Shown: positions 1 to 7,984 of the stretch, piece after piece
How positions within the stretch are numbered: the stretch's first letter is position 1
Layout of the letters: the number at the start of each line of letters is the position of its first letter
Assembly (NCBI RefSeq): GCF_007828865.1
Contig: NZ_VIVK01000001.1
Span: 1,860,001-1,924,000, forward strand
Source: Kribbella amoyensis
GTDB lineage: Bacteria > Actinomycetota > Actinomycetes > Propionibacteriales > Kribbellaceae
DNA: 64,000 nt
Direction: 5' to 3'
Translations under genes and position numbers: made by a program
The notes under the pieces: model-generated
Told to the model about the DNA's origin: nothing
Seen by the model: the letters and a program-made list of their open reading frames with translations, nothing else
Database searches by the model: none

Positions 1-259
1 TGAGCAGCGACGCGACCAGTCCGCCCGATCCGCCGGCGTAGTGCAGCTCCTCGACCACCGCGACCGCGTCGGCAAGGGATCCACCGCCACCACCCGCGGA
101 CTCGGGGAACCCGACACCGAGCAGGCCGAGCTTGCCCGCCTTCTCGTGCAACTCCCGCGGCAGCTCACCAGCCCGCTCCCAAGCGGCCAGCTCCGGCAGA
201 ACGTCCGACGCCACGAACCGCCGGACCGTCTCCCGCAGGGCCTCCCGCTCGGCGGTCAC
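1..259 (-). CDS. Acyl-CoA dehydrogenase family protein, N-terminal part (runs off the window)
   Basis: The reading frame runs leftwards from a GTG at 259 and leaves the window after 86 residues, so only the N-terminal helical domain is visible. Recognisable family features are RETVRRFV near the start and LGLLGVGFPESAGG around residues 45-60, the usual 'GL.G...PE..GG' segment of FAD-dependent acyl-CoA dehydrogenases. The GTG overlaps the TGA stop of the upstream AtuA-like gene (GTGA), so the two are probably translationally coupled in one operon of branched-chain or terpenoid acyl-CoA breakdown. The catalytic base and C-terminal domain lie outside the window, so substrate cannot be guessed. 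Confidence 0.8.
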   Translation of the reverse strand, partial: MTAEREALRETVRRFVASDVLPELAAWERAGELPRELHEKAGKLGLLGVGFPESAGGGGGSLADAVAVVEELHYAGGSGGLVASLL

Positions 260-1983
260 AACAGCATCTCCGGGACGTCGACGTACCGCGACCGCAGCCA
301 CTCACCGACCGCCTTGGCCTGCGGGTCGAACCTGGCCTGCGCCGCGACCCCTTCCCCGAGCAGCCCTTCGACCACGAAGTTCACCGCCCACAGGTTCGGC
401 AGGACGTATCGGGTCACGCGGAGCGGCCGGGTCTCGGGCAGCAGGTCCTTGAACAGGCCGATCGTCAACGTGTTCGCGAGCCAGCGCCAGGCGGTCTCGC
501 TGCGCACCCACACCCCGACGTTCGCGTCCCCACCCTTGTCCCCGCTCCGCGCCCCCGCGATCCGGCCGAGTGGGACCTCCCGCGTCAGCGAACGCGCGGG
601 CCGTCCGGCGGCGACCAGCATCGGCAACGGGACCGGCAACTCGGTGTCCGCCACCGGTTCGAGCTCGAGGGTCCGCGTGGCCGGCTCGATCACCCGGCGA
701 GACCCGTCCGGCAGGACCACCACGTGCTCGACCTCGTCCACGTCCACGAACCCGGCCGTGAACACCCCGTACGGCGAACCGTCCTCGGGCGGCGCGGTCA
801 CGTGGAACCCCGGGTAGCTCGCCAGCGCCAGCTCGACCGCCGTACTGGAGAACGCGCGGCCGACCACCTTCGGATCAGGGTCCTTCACCGTGCACCGGAG
901 CAGCACGCTCGCCTGCTCCTCGGTCTCCGCGTTCGGCCGCTCCGTCCAGGTCAGCGACCACTTCAACTCGGCCGGTTTCAGCCGCAGCCCGAGTTCGAGC
1001 TGCCGCTGGACCAGCTCGGACTTCGCCTCCAGGTCGAGCCCGGTGAGCACGAAGTCCACCTCGTTGCGGAAGCCGCCGAGACTGTTCAGCGACACCTTGT
1101 ACTGCGGAGGTGGCGGCTCACCGAGGGTCCCGGTGATGCGGACCCGGTCGATCCCGTCGGCGGCGAGCTCGATCGCGTCCAGCCGGGCGGTCACGTCGGG
1201 TCCGGCGTACCGGGCGCCGGTGATCTCGTAGAGCAGCTGGGCCTTGACCGTGTCGACCGTGACCGCGCCGCCGGTGCCGTCGTGCTTGGTGATCACGCTG
1301 GACCCGTCCGCGTGGATCTCCGCGATCGGGAACCCGGGCCGGCGCAGATCGGGCAGCTCGGTGAAGAAGGCGAAGTTGCCGCCGGTCGCCTGGCAACCGC
1401 ACTCGATCACGTGCCCGGCGACGACGGCGCCCGCGAGTTCGTCGTACTGGTCCCGCTTCCAGCCGTGATGCGCGGCCGCCGGTCCGACGATCACGGAGGC
1501 GTCCGTGACCCGGCCGGTGACGACGACGTCCGCGCCGGACTGCAGCGCCTCCGCGATCCCCCAGGCGCCGAGGTACGCGTTGGCGGTGAGCGGCTTGCCG
1601 AATCCGAGTTCGTCGGTGCGGCCGAGGAGGTCGTCGCCCTCGACGTACGCGATCTTGGGGTGCAGGCCGAGCTTGTCGGCGAGCGCCTGGATCGCGGCGG
1701 CCAGGCCGGACGGGTTCAGGCCGCCCGCGTTGCTGACCACCTTGACGCCGCGATCGAGCGCCTCGCCGAGTCCGGTCTCCAGTTGCTTGAGGAAGGTCCG
1801 GGCGTAGCCGAGCGACGGGTCCTTCATCCGGTCGCGGCCGAGGATGAGCATGGTCAGCTCGGCCAGATAGTCCCCGGTGACGACGTCGAGCGGTCCGCCG
1901 GTGACCATCTCCTGGAACGCGCTGAACCGGTCGCCGTAGAACCCGGACGCGTTCCCGATCCGGATCGGGTTCCCGGCATTCAT
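256..1983 (-). CDS. AtuA family (DUF1446) acyclic terpene utilisation-like protein
   Basis: 575 residues. The N-terminal ~450 residues match the AtuA/DUF1446 core (IRIGNASGFYGDR at the start, then VVTGDYLAELTM and GVKVVSNAGGLNP). The last ~110 residues, beginning near GRIAGARSGDKGGDANVG, match the small AtuA-like ferredoxin-fold domain that is a separate subunit in some organisms; here both are fused, as is common in actinobacteria. AtuA is named from citronellol/geraniol degradation in Pseudomonas, but its biochemical role is not established. It sits between a TIGR03084-like gene (4-base gap) and an acyl-CoA dehydrogenase (overlap), which supports a role in an acyl-CoA catabolic operon. Terpene degradation itself is not shown by the sequence. 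Confidence 0.85.
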   Translation of the reverse strand: MNAGNPIRIGNASGFYGDRFSAFQEMVTGGPLDVVTGDYLAELTMLILGRDRMKDPSLGYARTFLKQLETGLGEALDRGVKVVSNAGGLNPSGLAAAIQALADKLGLHPKIAYVEGDDLLGRTDELGFGKPLTANAYLGAWGIAEALQSGADVVVTGRVTDASVIVGPAAAHHGWKRDQYDELAGAVVAGHVIECGCQATGGNFAFFTELPDLRRPGFPIAEIHADGSSVITKHDGTGGAVTVDTVKAQLLYEITGARYAGPDVTARLDAIELAADGIDRVRITGTLGEPPPPQYKVSLNSLGGFRNEVDFVLTGLDLEAKSELVQRQLELGLRLKPAELKWSLTWTERPNAETEEQASVLLRCTVKDPDPKVVGRAFSSTAVELALASYPGFHVTAPPEDGSPYGVFTAGFVDVDEVEHVVVLPDGSRRVIEPATRTLELEPVADTELPVPLPMLVAAGRPARSLTREVPLGRIAGARSGDKGGDANVGVWVRSETAWRWLANTLTIGLFKDLLPETRPLRVTRYVLPNLWAVNFVVEGLLGEGVAAQARFDPQAKAVGEWLRSRYVDVPEMLL

Positions 1984-1987
1984 CGAG

Positions 1988-2791
1988 TCACCCGAACTGA
2001 CCGGCGGCGCGTCCCTGGCCGGGCAGCCCGGCGAAGGCCTGGATGATGCCGAGCCACTCCTCGGCGTCCGCCCCGACGGCCTGGACAGCGAGATCGTCGC
2101 GGTGCCGGCGCTGGGTGGCGAGCAGGCAGAAGTCGAGGGCCGGCCCCGTCACCCGCTGCTCGGCGTCCTCCGGCCCCCAGGTCCACACCTGGTCGTCGGG
2201 CCCGGTCAGTTCCACGTGGAACGGTGCGGCCGGCGGCTTCCGGTCGTGCACCAGGTACGCGAAGTCGCGGGTCCGCACCGCCAGATGCGAGACGTGCCGC
2301 AACCGGCTCGACGGCTGCCGGGTCACCCCGAGCCCGTCGGCCACGTCCTGCCCGTGCGCCCACGTCTCCATCAGCCGAGCGGTCGCCATCGAAGCCGGGC
2401 TCATCGGCGGCCCGAACCAGGCCAGCTTCGTCCCGGCCGGAACCTGCTTCAGCGCATCCGCCAACTCGGCCCGCGTCTCCCGCCAGTACGGCAGGAGCTG
2501 ATCCGGCGGCAAAGCGGCGCCCTCCGCGGCCCCGTCGTCGACGTACCCGGCCGGATTGGCGGCGGCCTTCCGCAGCGTCTCCTGGAAAGCGTCCGGGTCG
2601 GTCGCCGCCAGCAACGCGGCCTCGTCGGTCCAAGCCAGGTGAGCGATCTGATGAGCGACCGTCCACCCCTCAGCAGGAGTCGGCGTAGCCCAACCGTCCG
2701 CAGCCAGCCCCCCGACGAGCATGTCGAGCTCAGTACTCTCAGCCCAGAGATCAGCCAGCACAGCAGCCAGTACGTCCTCAGAAGACACCAA
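1988..2791 (-). CDS. TIGR03084-like DinB/MDMPI-fold metal-binding protein
   Basis: 267 residues, ATG at 2791. The segment [20 protein letters not shown] (about residues 42-61) carries the histidines of the DinB/mycothiol-dependent maleylpyruvate isomerase fold, and a later [15 protein letters not shown] segment supplies a further metal-ligand histidine. These are the hallmarks of the actinobacterial TIGR03084 family, a predicted metal-binding enzyme family possibly using mycothiol. It is the first gene of the leftward group with AtuA and the acyl-CoA dehydrogenase, a conserved arrangement in actinobacteria as far as I recall. The exact reaction is unknown. Confidence 0.8.
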   Translation of the reverse strand: MVSSEDVLAAVLADLWAESTELDMLVGGLAADGWATPTPAEGWTVAHQIAHLAWTDEAALLAATDPDAFQETLRKAAANPAGYVDDGAAEGAALPPDQLLPYWRETRAELADALKQVPAGTKLAWFGPPMSPASMATARLMETWAHGQDVADGLGVTRQPSSRLRHVSHLAVRTRDFAYLVHDRKPPAAPFHVELTGPDDQVWTWGPEDAEQRVTGPALDFCLLATQRRHRDDLAVQAVGADAEEWLGIIQAFAGLPGQGRAAGQFG

Positions 2792-2847
2792 CGACTCCCT
2801 GCCTCAGCAGCCCAGTCGTCCGAGCCTCCCACCCCCACCAAAAAGAA

Positions 2848-4017
2848 TCAAGAGCGCTTGTTTTCCTGCTGCGGGACGGGTGGGGCGGTCCAGTCGGACC
2901 AGCGGGCGGTGGCTTTGCGCCAGGCTTTCGGGGGGACCAGGCGGGCGGCGAGGGTGACGGCGAGGTGGGTCAGGGGGTTGGTGTTGGCGGTTCGCCGGAC
3001 GGATTCGCGGGCTGCTGTGGCCATCGGCTGGACGCGCGCCCGGCGTTGGTCGTCGTAGCTCGCCAGGGCTGCTGTGGTGTCGGGGTCGGCGGCGAGGGCG
3101 GCGGCCAGGACGACGGCGTCCTCGATGGCTTGGCAGGCGCCTTGGCCGAGGTCCGGGGGCATCGCGTGGGCGGCGTCGCCGAGGAGGACGACGCGGTCGC
3201 GGACGAAGGACGGTACCGGGTCGATGTCGACGACGTCGTTGTGCAGCACCTGGTCCGGCGGGGTCGCGCGGACGAGCTCGGGGATCGGGTCGTGCCAGCC
3301 TTCGACGTGGCGGAGGGCGTCGGCCCGCTCGTCGGTGGAGAGCTGGTTCGGGCGATCGGCGTTCGCCATGACGAACCAGTACACCCGCTCGTCCGGCAAC
3401 GGGAGCAGGCCGACCTGCTCGCCTCGGCCGAGCGACAACGACTCCTCCACCGGCCAGACCGAACCGCTCGGCGTCACCCCACGCCAGACGCTGCGCCCTT
3501 GGAAGACGGGGTCGCCGGACCACAGTGATCGGCGGATGGCGCTGTTCACGCCGTCCGCGGCGACGACGAGGTCGGCGGCGAGGTCGTGCTCCTCGCCCGA
3601 GCAGCGGCAAACCACCTTGCCGTCCTCGGCCACCGACACCACCTCGGCGTCGGTGTGCAGCGTCGACTCGGGCAACGCGCGCCGCAGTACGTCGTGGAGG
3701 GCGGCGCGGTGGATCGCCAGGACGCGGACGTCGTCGGGGTGGCTACGCCGGAGCCAGCGGCCTTTCGAGGTGCGGACGTTGCCGCGGGAGACGGTCCGGA
3801 CCGCGCGATCCCGGACCGCGTCGGCGAGCCCGAGGGCGTCCAGGGCGCTCACCGCGTTCGGCCACAGGGTGAGGCCGGCCCCGACCTCGGCGATGATCGG
3901 CGCGCGCTCCAGGACGGTGACCGACCAGCCGATCCGGCGCAGGGCGACCGCGGCCGTCAGTCCGCCGATCCCGGCGCCGACGACGATGGCCGAGGAGGGG
4001 TCGTTGCCGGTGGACAT
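2848..4017 (-). CDS. FAD-dependent monooxygenase (group A aromatic-hydroxylase type)
   Basis: 389 residues from the ATG at 4017; an open frame extends further upstream, but the FAD fold begins only ten residues after this ATG, which makes it the natural start. Visible motifs are the dinucleotide-binding GAGIGGLTAAVALRR with its acidic end VLERA, the DG motif VVAADGVNSAIRRSLW (mid protein), and the GD motif LLGDAAHAMPPDLGQGACQAIED near residue 290. These define class A flavoprotein monooxygenases (UbiH/salicylate hydroxylase type), which use NAD(P)H and oxygen. Substrate cannot be inferred. It is transcribed in the same direction as the TIGR03084 gene 56 bases downstream and is divergent from the nucleotidyltransferase gene. 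Confidence 0.85.
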   Translation of the reverse strand: MSTGNDPSSAIVVGAGIGGLTAAVALRRIGWSVTVLERAPIIAEVGAGLTLWPNAVSALDALGLADAVRDRAVRTVSRGNVRTSKGRWLRRSHPDDVRVLAIHRAALHDVLRRALPESTLHTDAEVVSVAEDGKVVCRCSGEEHDLAADLVVAADGVNSAIRRSLWSGDPVFQGRSVWRGVTPSGSVWPVEESLSLGRGEQVGLLPLPDERVYWFVMANADRPNQLSTDERADALRHVEGWHDPIPELVRATPPDQVLHNDVVDIDPVPSFVRDRVVLLGDAAHAMPPDLGQGACQAIEDAVVLAAALAADPDTTAALASYDDQRRARVQPMATAARESVRRTANTNPLTHLAVTLAARLVPPKAWRKATARWSDWTAPPVPQQENKRS

Positions 4018-4071
4018 GGTGCGGTGGCTACCTCCTGCCGGGCGGTCGAACCGGTCGTACGGATCAAGCTG

Positions 4072-4110
4072 AGCGATCACGGAAAGTAGGCGTCCCGTCA
4101 CAGCGATCAC
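4072..4110. promoter_or_regulatory. Direct repeat AGCGATCAC x2 in divergent promoter region
   Basis: The 9-base word AGCGATCAC occurs at 4072-4080 and again at 4102-4110, exactly 30 bases apart (about three helical turns), in the 130-base gap between the divergent monooxygenase (start 4017) and nucleotidyltransferase (start 4148) genes. Spacing on one face of the helix suggests a regulator site, possibly for the HTH domain of the nucleotidyltransferase protein; this is inference. Confidence 0.35.
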
Positions 4111-4147
4111 TAGGGTAACCGGGTGGCTGGTTTTCTGGAGGGATTCG

Positions 4148-4783
4148 ATGGACTTCGGTAGGCCGATCGGCACAGTGGTGCCGTCCCTCGACGGTGCTGT
4201 GCTCGAGGTCCTGGCCGGCGCCGACCACGGGCTGTCCGGGCGGCAGGTGCACGGTCTCGCCGGAGTGGGCAGCGTGGCCGGGGTCCGCCTTGTCCTGCAG
4301 CGGTTGACCTCGACCGGGCTGGTGCACGTCACCGAGGCGGGCAATTCGTTGCTCTACACCCTCAATCGCAAACACCTCGCGGCCCAGGCCGTCGAACTGC
4401 TGGCCGGGCTCCGTGGCACGTTCGTGCAGAGCCTGCGCGCCGAGCTCGCGACCTGGTCCCTCCCACCGGTCCACGCCGGCCTGTACGGCGCGGCCGCGCG
4501 CGGTGACGGTGATCTCGACAGCGACGTCGACCTGTTGCTGATCCGCCCGGAAGACGTTGCCCCCGACAACCGCCTGTGGGATCACCAGACCGCCGAGCTG
4601 TTGCAGACCGTCGTCGACATGACCGGGAACCCGGCCCAGGTCCACGACCTTTCGCTACCGGAGCTCGCGATCCACGTCAGGACCGACAATCCACTCGTCG
4701 ACACCTGGCACGACGAGGCGATCCTCTTGCACGGCCCGCACCTCGGCCGCCTGCTCACCCGCCTGCACGCCCTGGTTCACTGA
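4148..4783 (+). CDS. Winged-helix DNA-binding domain fused to a nucleotidyltransferase domain
   Basis: 211 residues, ATG at 4148 preceded by a GGAGGG Shine-Dalgarno. Residues ~12-80 look like a winged helix (SGRQVHGLAGVGSVAGVRLVLQRL followed by a wing ending LLYTLNR). Residues ~115-140 carry the nucleotidyltransferase signature GAAARGDGDLDSDVDLLLI; the usual second residue Ser of the GS motif is Ala, while the two catalytic Asp of DVDL are present. Such HTH-NTase fusions are common, poorly characterised actinobacterial proteins; MNT-type domains also occur in toxin-antitoxin systems, but no HEPN partner is next to it. Its 3' end overlaps the convergent oxidase by 7 bases. Confidence 0.75.
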   Translation: MDFGRPIGTVVPSLDGAVLEVLAGADHGLSGRQVHGLAGVGSVAGVRLVLQRLTSTGLVHVTEAGNSLLYTLNRKHLAAQAVELLAGLRGTFVQSLRAELATWSLPPVHAGLYGAAARGDGDLDSDVDLLLIRPEDVAPDNRLWDHQTAELLQTVVDMTGNPAQVHDLSLPELAIHVRTDNPLVDTWHDEAILLHGPHLGRLLTRLHALVH

Positions 4784-6144
4784 CCGCCGATCAAGGGCGA
4801 GACCAGGCGAGCCACGACGCTCGGGCGCTTGGTCACGCGTTCCTCCAGGTCGGCGGCCGTCATCGCGCGGAGGCCGGCGTTGATACCGAGCCAGCGCAAC
4901 GGTTCGGGCTCCCACTCCGGTGAGCGGTGGCCGACCCACGGCAGGTGGACCAGGTCGGAGTCGCGCTCCAGGATCAGGTCGGTGAGGGTCCGGCCGGCCA
5001 GGTTCGCCGTGGCCACGCCGTCGCCGACGTACCCGCCTGCCCAGGCCAGGCCGGAGGCGCGGTCCAGACCGACCGACGCGAACCAGTCCCGCGCGACCCC
5101 GAGCGGACCACCCCAGGCGTGCGTGAACTCGACCCCGTCCAGCCCGTCGAACAGGTCCGTCACCGCCCGCCGCAGCCCCGCGAACACGCGGTTCCGGCCG
5201 TCGAAAGAGGGCGCGATCCGCGAGCCCAGGTGGTACGGCGCGCCGCGCCCGCCGAACGCGATCCGCCCGTCGGCCGTGCGCTGTCCGTACACGATCAGGT
5301 GCCGGTAATCGCTGAACGTCGGCCGCCCGGCCAGCCCGATCCGGTCCCACGTGGCCGCGTCGAGCGGTTCGGTGGCCACCATCAACGAGTACACCGGCGC
5401 GACCGTCCGCCGATGACCGGCCAGCCGCGCCGTGAATCCCTCGGTCGCCCGGACCACCACGTCCGCCTTCACCACGCCGTACCGGGTGGTCGCCCGGCCC
5501 GGCGCGAGCTCGGTCACCGTGGTCTGCTCGTGGATCGTCACGCCGAGTCGCTCGACCGTGTCGGCCAGGCCGCGGACCAACCGGCCGGGGTGGAGCGCGG
5601 CGCAGTGCGGGGTGAACGTTGCCCCGAGCACCTGGGTGGCCCGGATCCGCTCGGCCACCTCGTCCGGTTCGAGGAAGCGCAGGTCGCCCGGACCCCACTC
5701 GGGCGCGGCGGCCACCTCGGCGCGGGCCCGGGCGAGCTGGGCCGGCGTCCGGGCCAGGACCACGGTGCCCCCCTTGTGGTACCCGCAGTCGATGCCCTCG
5801 GCCGCGGTGACCAGGCCGACCTCGTTCACCGTGGCCTGGAGCGCCCGGTGCAGCGCGATCGCGGCGTCCCGGCCGGCTCCGGGCCTGGCGGCGAGGCGTT
5901 TGGTCGAGGTCGGGAACAACGCCGAGCACCAGCCGCCGTTCCGGCCGGAGGCGCCGAAGCCGGCCACCTCGGCCTCGAGGACCACGATCCGCAGGCCCGG
6001 ATCCGCCTTCGCCAGGTAGTACGCCGTCCACAGGCCCGTGTAGCCGGCGCCGATGATCACGACATCGGCCGTCCGGTCCCCCGGGAGCGCGGGCCGCGGC
6101 GGCCTCGGCTCCCCGGTGTCGGACCAGAGCGGAACGGTGATCAG
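4777..6144 (-). CDS. FAD-dependent amine oxidase, gamma-glutamylputrescine oxidase-like (copy 1)
   Basis: DAO-fold flavoprotein, 455 residues if started at a CTG at 6144. The first in-frame ATG/GTG is only at 6060, immediately before the FAD motif IIGAGYTGLWTAYYLA, and would remove a conserved lead-in (LWSDTGEP...) that the paralogue at 10808 also has. The CTG is preceded by GGGGAG and overlaps the stop of the upstream Lrp gene (CTGA), which supports it. Further motifs are GFGASGRNGGWC around residue 70 and GGYVGDGVATANLAGR near residue 380. PuuB-like oxidases oxidise gamma-glutamylputrescine or related amines to aldehydes with release of H2O2. It lies in one operon with lrp and beside a polyamine importer; the exact amine is not known. 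Confidence 0.8.
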   Translation of the reverse strand: MITVPLWSDTGEPRPPRPALPGDRTADVVIIGAGYTGLWTAYYLAKADPGLRIVVLEAEVAGFGASGRNGGWCSALFPTSTKRLAARPGAGRDAAIALHRALQATVNEVGLVTAAEGIDCGYHKGGTVVLARTPAQLARARAEVAAAPEWGPGDLRFLEPDEVAERIRATQVLGATFTPHCAALHPGRLVRGLADTVERLGVTIHEQTTVTELAPGRATTRYGVVKADVVVRATEGFTARLAGHRRTVAPVYSLMVATEPLDAATWDRIGLAGRPTFSDYRHLIVYGQRTADGRIAFGGRGAPYHLGSRIAPSFDGRNRVFAGLRRAVTDLFDGLDGVEFTHAWGGPLGVARDWFASVGLDRASGLAWAGGYVGDGVATANLAGRTLTDLILERDSDLVHLPWVGHRSPEWEPEPLRWLGINAGLRAMTAADLEERVTKRPSVVARLVSPLIGGQ

Positions 6145-6623
6145 CGCACTCCCCAGGAATAGGTCTGTTTGACCAGCTTGAGGTACACGAACGTCTCCGT
6201 CACCTTCACACCGTCGATCGCGCGGATCCGCTCCGACAGCACCCGGAGCAGTTGCTCGTCGCTCTCGGCCAGGACCTCGGCCAGCAGGTCGAACGAACCG
6301 GCCGTGATCACCACGTACTCGATCTCGTCCATCTCGGCCAGCTTCGCGGCGATCGGCTCCAGCGCGCCCTCGGCCTTGATCCCGACCATCGCCTGCCGGG
6401 CGAACCCGAGCTCGAGCGGGTCGGTGACCGCGACCACCTGCATCACGCCGGCCTCGGTGAGCCGCTGGACCCGTTGCCGGACCGCGGCCTCGGACAGCCC
6501 GACGGCCTTGCCGATCGCGGCGTACGAGCGGCGCCCGTCCAGCTGGAGTTGTTCGATGATGGCCTTGGAGGTGTCGTCGAGCAACGCCTGGTTCTTGTCG
6601 GGGTTCCCGGTTCGCACTGGCAC
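6141..6623 (-). CDS. Lrp/AsnC family transcriptional regulator of the polyamine locus
   Basis: 160 residues from a GTG at 6623 with GAGAGG nine bases upstream; an ATG at 6671 would add 16 residues that do not look like the family. N-terminal HTH: DDTSKAIIEQLQLDGRRSYA followed by IGKAVGLSEAAVRQRVQRL. C-terminal ~80 residues form the RAM effector-binding/oligomerisation domain (GFARQAMVGIKAEG, YVVITAGSFDLLAEV). Lrp-type proteins sense amino acids or related amines. It is divergent from potD, upstream of an FAD oxidase, and a large inverted repeat (6673-6706) sits in the intergenic space, so autoregulation and control of polyamine uptake and oxidation is the best inference. Confidence 0.88.
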   Translation of the reverse strand: MPVRTGNPDKNQALLDDTSKAIIEQLQLDGRRSYAAIGKAVGLSEAAVRQRVQRLTEAGVMQVVAVTDPLELGFARQAMVGIKAEGALEPIAAKLAEMDEIEYVVITAGSFDLLAEVLAESDEQLLRVLSERIRAIDGVKVTETFVYLKLVKQTYSWGVR

Positions 6624-6672
6624 GGTCGCGATCCTCTCAGCGTCACCCCGTGTAAGCAAGCCGATGCTCATG

Positions 6673-6706
6673 ATTTCGTTGCAATAGAGGGAAGTTGCAA
6701 CGGAAT
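6673..6706. promoter_or_regulatory. Inverted repeat, probable Lrp operator
   Basis: ATTTCGTTGCAA (6673-6684), a 10-base spacer, then TTGCAACGGAAT (6695-6706): 11 of 12 bases of the arms pair, including a perfect 8-base CGTTGCAA/TTGCAACG core. It lies between the divergent lrp and potD genes, 22 bases upstream of the potD -35 hexamer. Size and symmetry fit a dimeric Lrp/AsnC protein. Confidence 0.7.
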
Positions 6707-6728
6707 CACTTGTTCGTGACGGTCTCCT

Positions 6729-6757
6729 TTGACAGTATCGCCGGGGTCCAGCATTTT
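6729..6757 (+). promoter_or_regulatory. Predicted promoter of potDABC
   Basis: A perfect -35 hexamer TTGACA (6729-6734) is followed after 17 bases by CATTTT (6752-6757) as a weak -10. The expected transcript would have a short leader with the GGGGAGG ribosome-binding site at about 6775-6781. Confidence 0.5.
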
Positions 6758-6785
6758 TTCCTGCTGGTTCCTTGGGGAGGTTCCG

Positions 6786-7979
6786 ATGAGCGTCCGCCCG
6801 AACACCGTCAGCCGCCGCAGCGTGCTGACCGGCCTTTCACTCTCCGCGCTCGGCCTGTCCGGCTCGAGCCTGCTGTCCGGCTGCGGTACGCCGGCGGCCA
6901 AGCAGACCGAGGCGCAGTGTGTGAGCACGGACCTGTCCTCGTCGGAGAAGGTGCTGAACTTCAGCAACTGGCCGAGCTACATGGACGAGGCCGACGAGAA
7001 GGTGAACGGCAAGACGGTGCTGCCGACCCTGGCCGGCTTCGAGAAGCAGAGTGGCATCAAGGTCACGTACACCACCGACATCAACGACAACCAGGAGTTC
7101 TACGCGAAGGTCAAGGACCAGCTGGGCGCCTGCCAGCCCACCGGCCGCGACCTGTTCGTGCTGACCGACTGGATGGCGGGCCGGATGATCCAGCTGGGCT
7201 GGATCCAGAAGCTCGACAAGGCCAAGATCCCGAACGTCGACGCGAACCTGATCCCGACGCTGCGCCATCCGGCCTGGGACGAGAACCGCGACTTCAGCGT
7301 GCCGTGGACCACCGGCCTGACCGGGATCGCGTACAACGCCAAGCAGACCAAGGAGGTGCGCAACTTCACCGAGCTGCTCACCCGGCCCGACCTGAAGGGC
7401 AAGGTCACGCTGCTCACCGAGATGCGGGACACGATGCTGTTCATGCTCCGGATGATCGGCGCCGACCCGACCAAGTTCACCGACGAGCAGTGGACCAAGG
7501 CGCTGGAGAAGCTGCAGGGCTTCGTCGCGTCCAGCCAGATCCGCCGGTTCACCGGCAACGACTACATCCAGGACCTGAACGTGGGCAACATCCACGCCTG
7601 CGAAGCGTGGTCGGGCGACGTCATCGCGTTGCAGGCGGACAACCCGGACATCAAGTGGGTGGTGCCCGAGGAGGGCCTGTCGATCTGGTCCGACAACCTG
7701 CTGGTGCCGAACAAGGCGACCCACAAGGCGAACGCCGAAGCGCTGATGAACTACTACTACGAGCCGACGGTCGCGGCCACCCTGTCGGCCTGGATGAACT
7801 ACATCTGCCCGGTCAAGGGCGCCCAGCAGGCGATGGAGAAGATCGCCCCCGACCTGGTCGACAGCCCGCTGATCTTCCCCACCGAGGCGGACCTGAAGAA
7901 GACCTACCTGTTCATGCCGCTCGACGAAGCCAAGGCCAAGCAGTACGAGTCGGACTACAACCGGGTGATCGGAGGCTGA
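6786..7979 (+). CDS. potD: Polyamine ABC transporter substrate-binding lipoprotein (PotD-like)
   Basis: 397 residues from the ATG at 6786, chosen because GGGGAGG lies just upstream and because the signal peptide starts here. The N-terminus has a twin-arginine element (SRRSVLTG) and a hydrophobic stretch ending in the lipobox LLSGC, so the protein is probably exported by Tat and anchored as a lipoprotein. The mature part matches spermidine/putrescine-binding proteins: LNFSNWPSYMDE, then FEKQSGIKVTYTTDINDN, DLFVLTDWMAGRM and a late ICPVKGA segment. It is the first gene of the potD-potA-potB-potC-oxidase operon. Binding specificity (putrescine, spermidine or another amine) cannot be read from the sequence. 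Confidence 0.9.
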   Translation: MSVRPNTVSRRSVLTGLSLSALGLSGSSLLSGCGTPAAKQTEAQCVSTDLSSSEKVLNFSNWPSYMDEADEKVNGKTVLPTLAGFEKQSGIKVTYTTDINDNQEFYAKVKDQLGACQPTGRDLFVLTDWMAGRMIQLGWIQKLDKAKIPNVDANLIPTLRHPAWDENRDFSVPWTTGLTGIAYNAKQTKEVRNFTELLTRPDLKGKVTLLTEMRDTMLFMLRMIGADPTKFTDEQWTKALEKLQGFVASSQIRRFTGNDYIQDLNVGNIHACEAWSGDVIALQADNPDIKWVVPEEGLSIWSDNLLVPNKATHKANAEALMNYYYEPTVAATLSAWMNYICPVKGAQQAMEKIAPDLVDSPLIFPTEADLKKTYLFMPLDEAKAKQYESDYNRVIGG

Positions 7980-7984
7980 GCGCG

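Noticed and set aside
4018..4344. N-terminal extension of the FAD monooxygenase to 4344
   Set aside because: The extension overlaps the divergent nucleotidyltransferase gene and its composition is non-coding; the FAD motif follows the ATG at 4017 as usual.
6624..6671. ATG at 6671 as start of the Lrp gene
   Set aside because: It would place the coding start against the inverted-repeat operator and add 16 residues atypical for Lrp; GTG 6623 has a Shine-Dalgarno.
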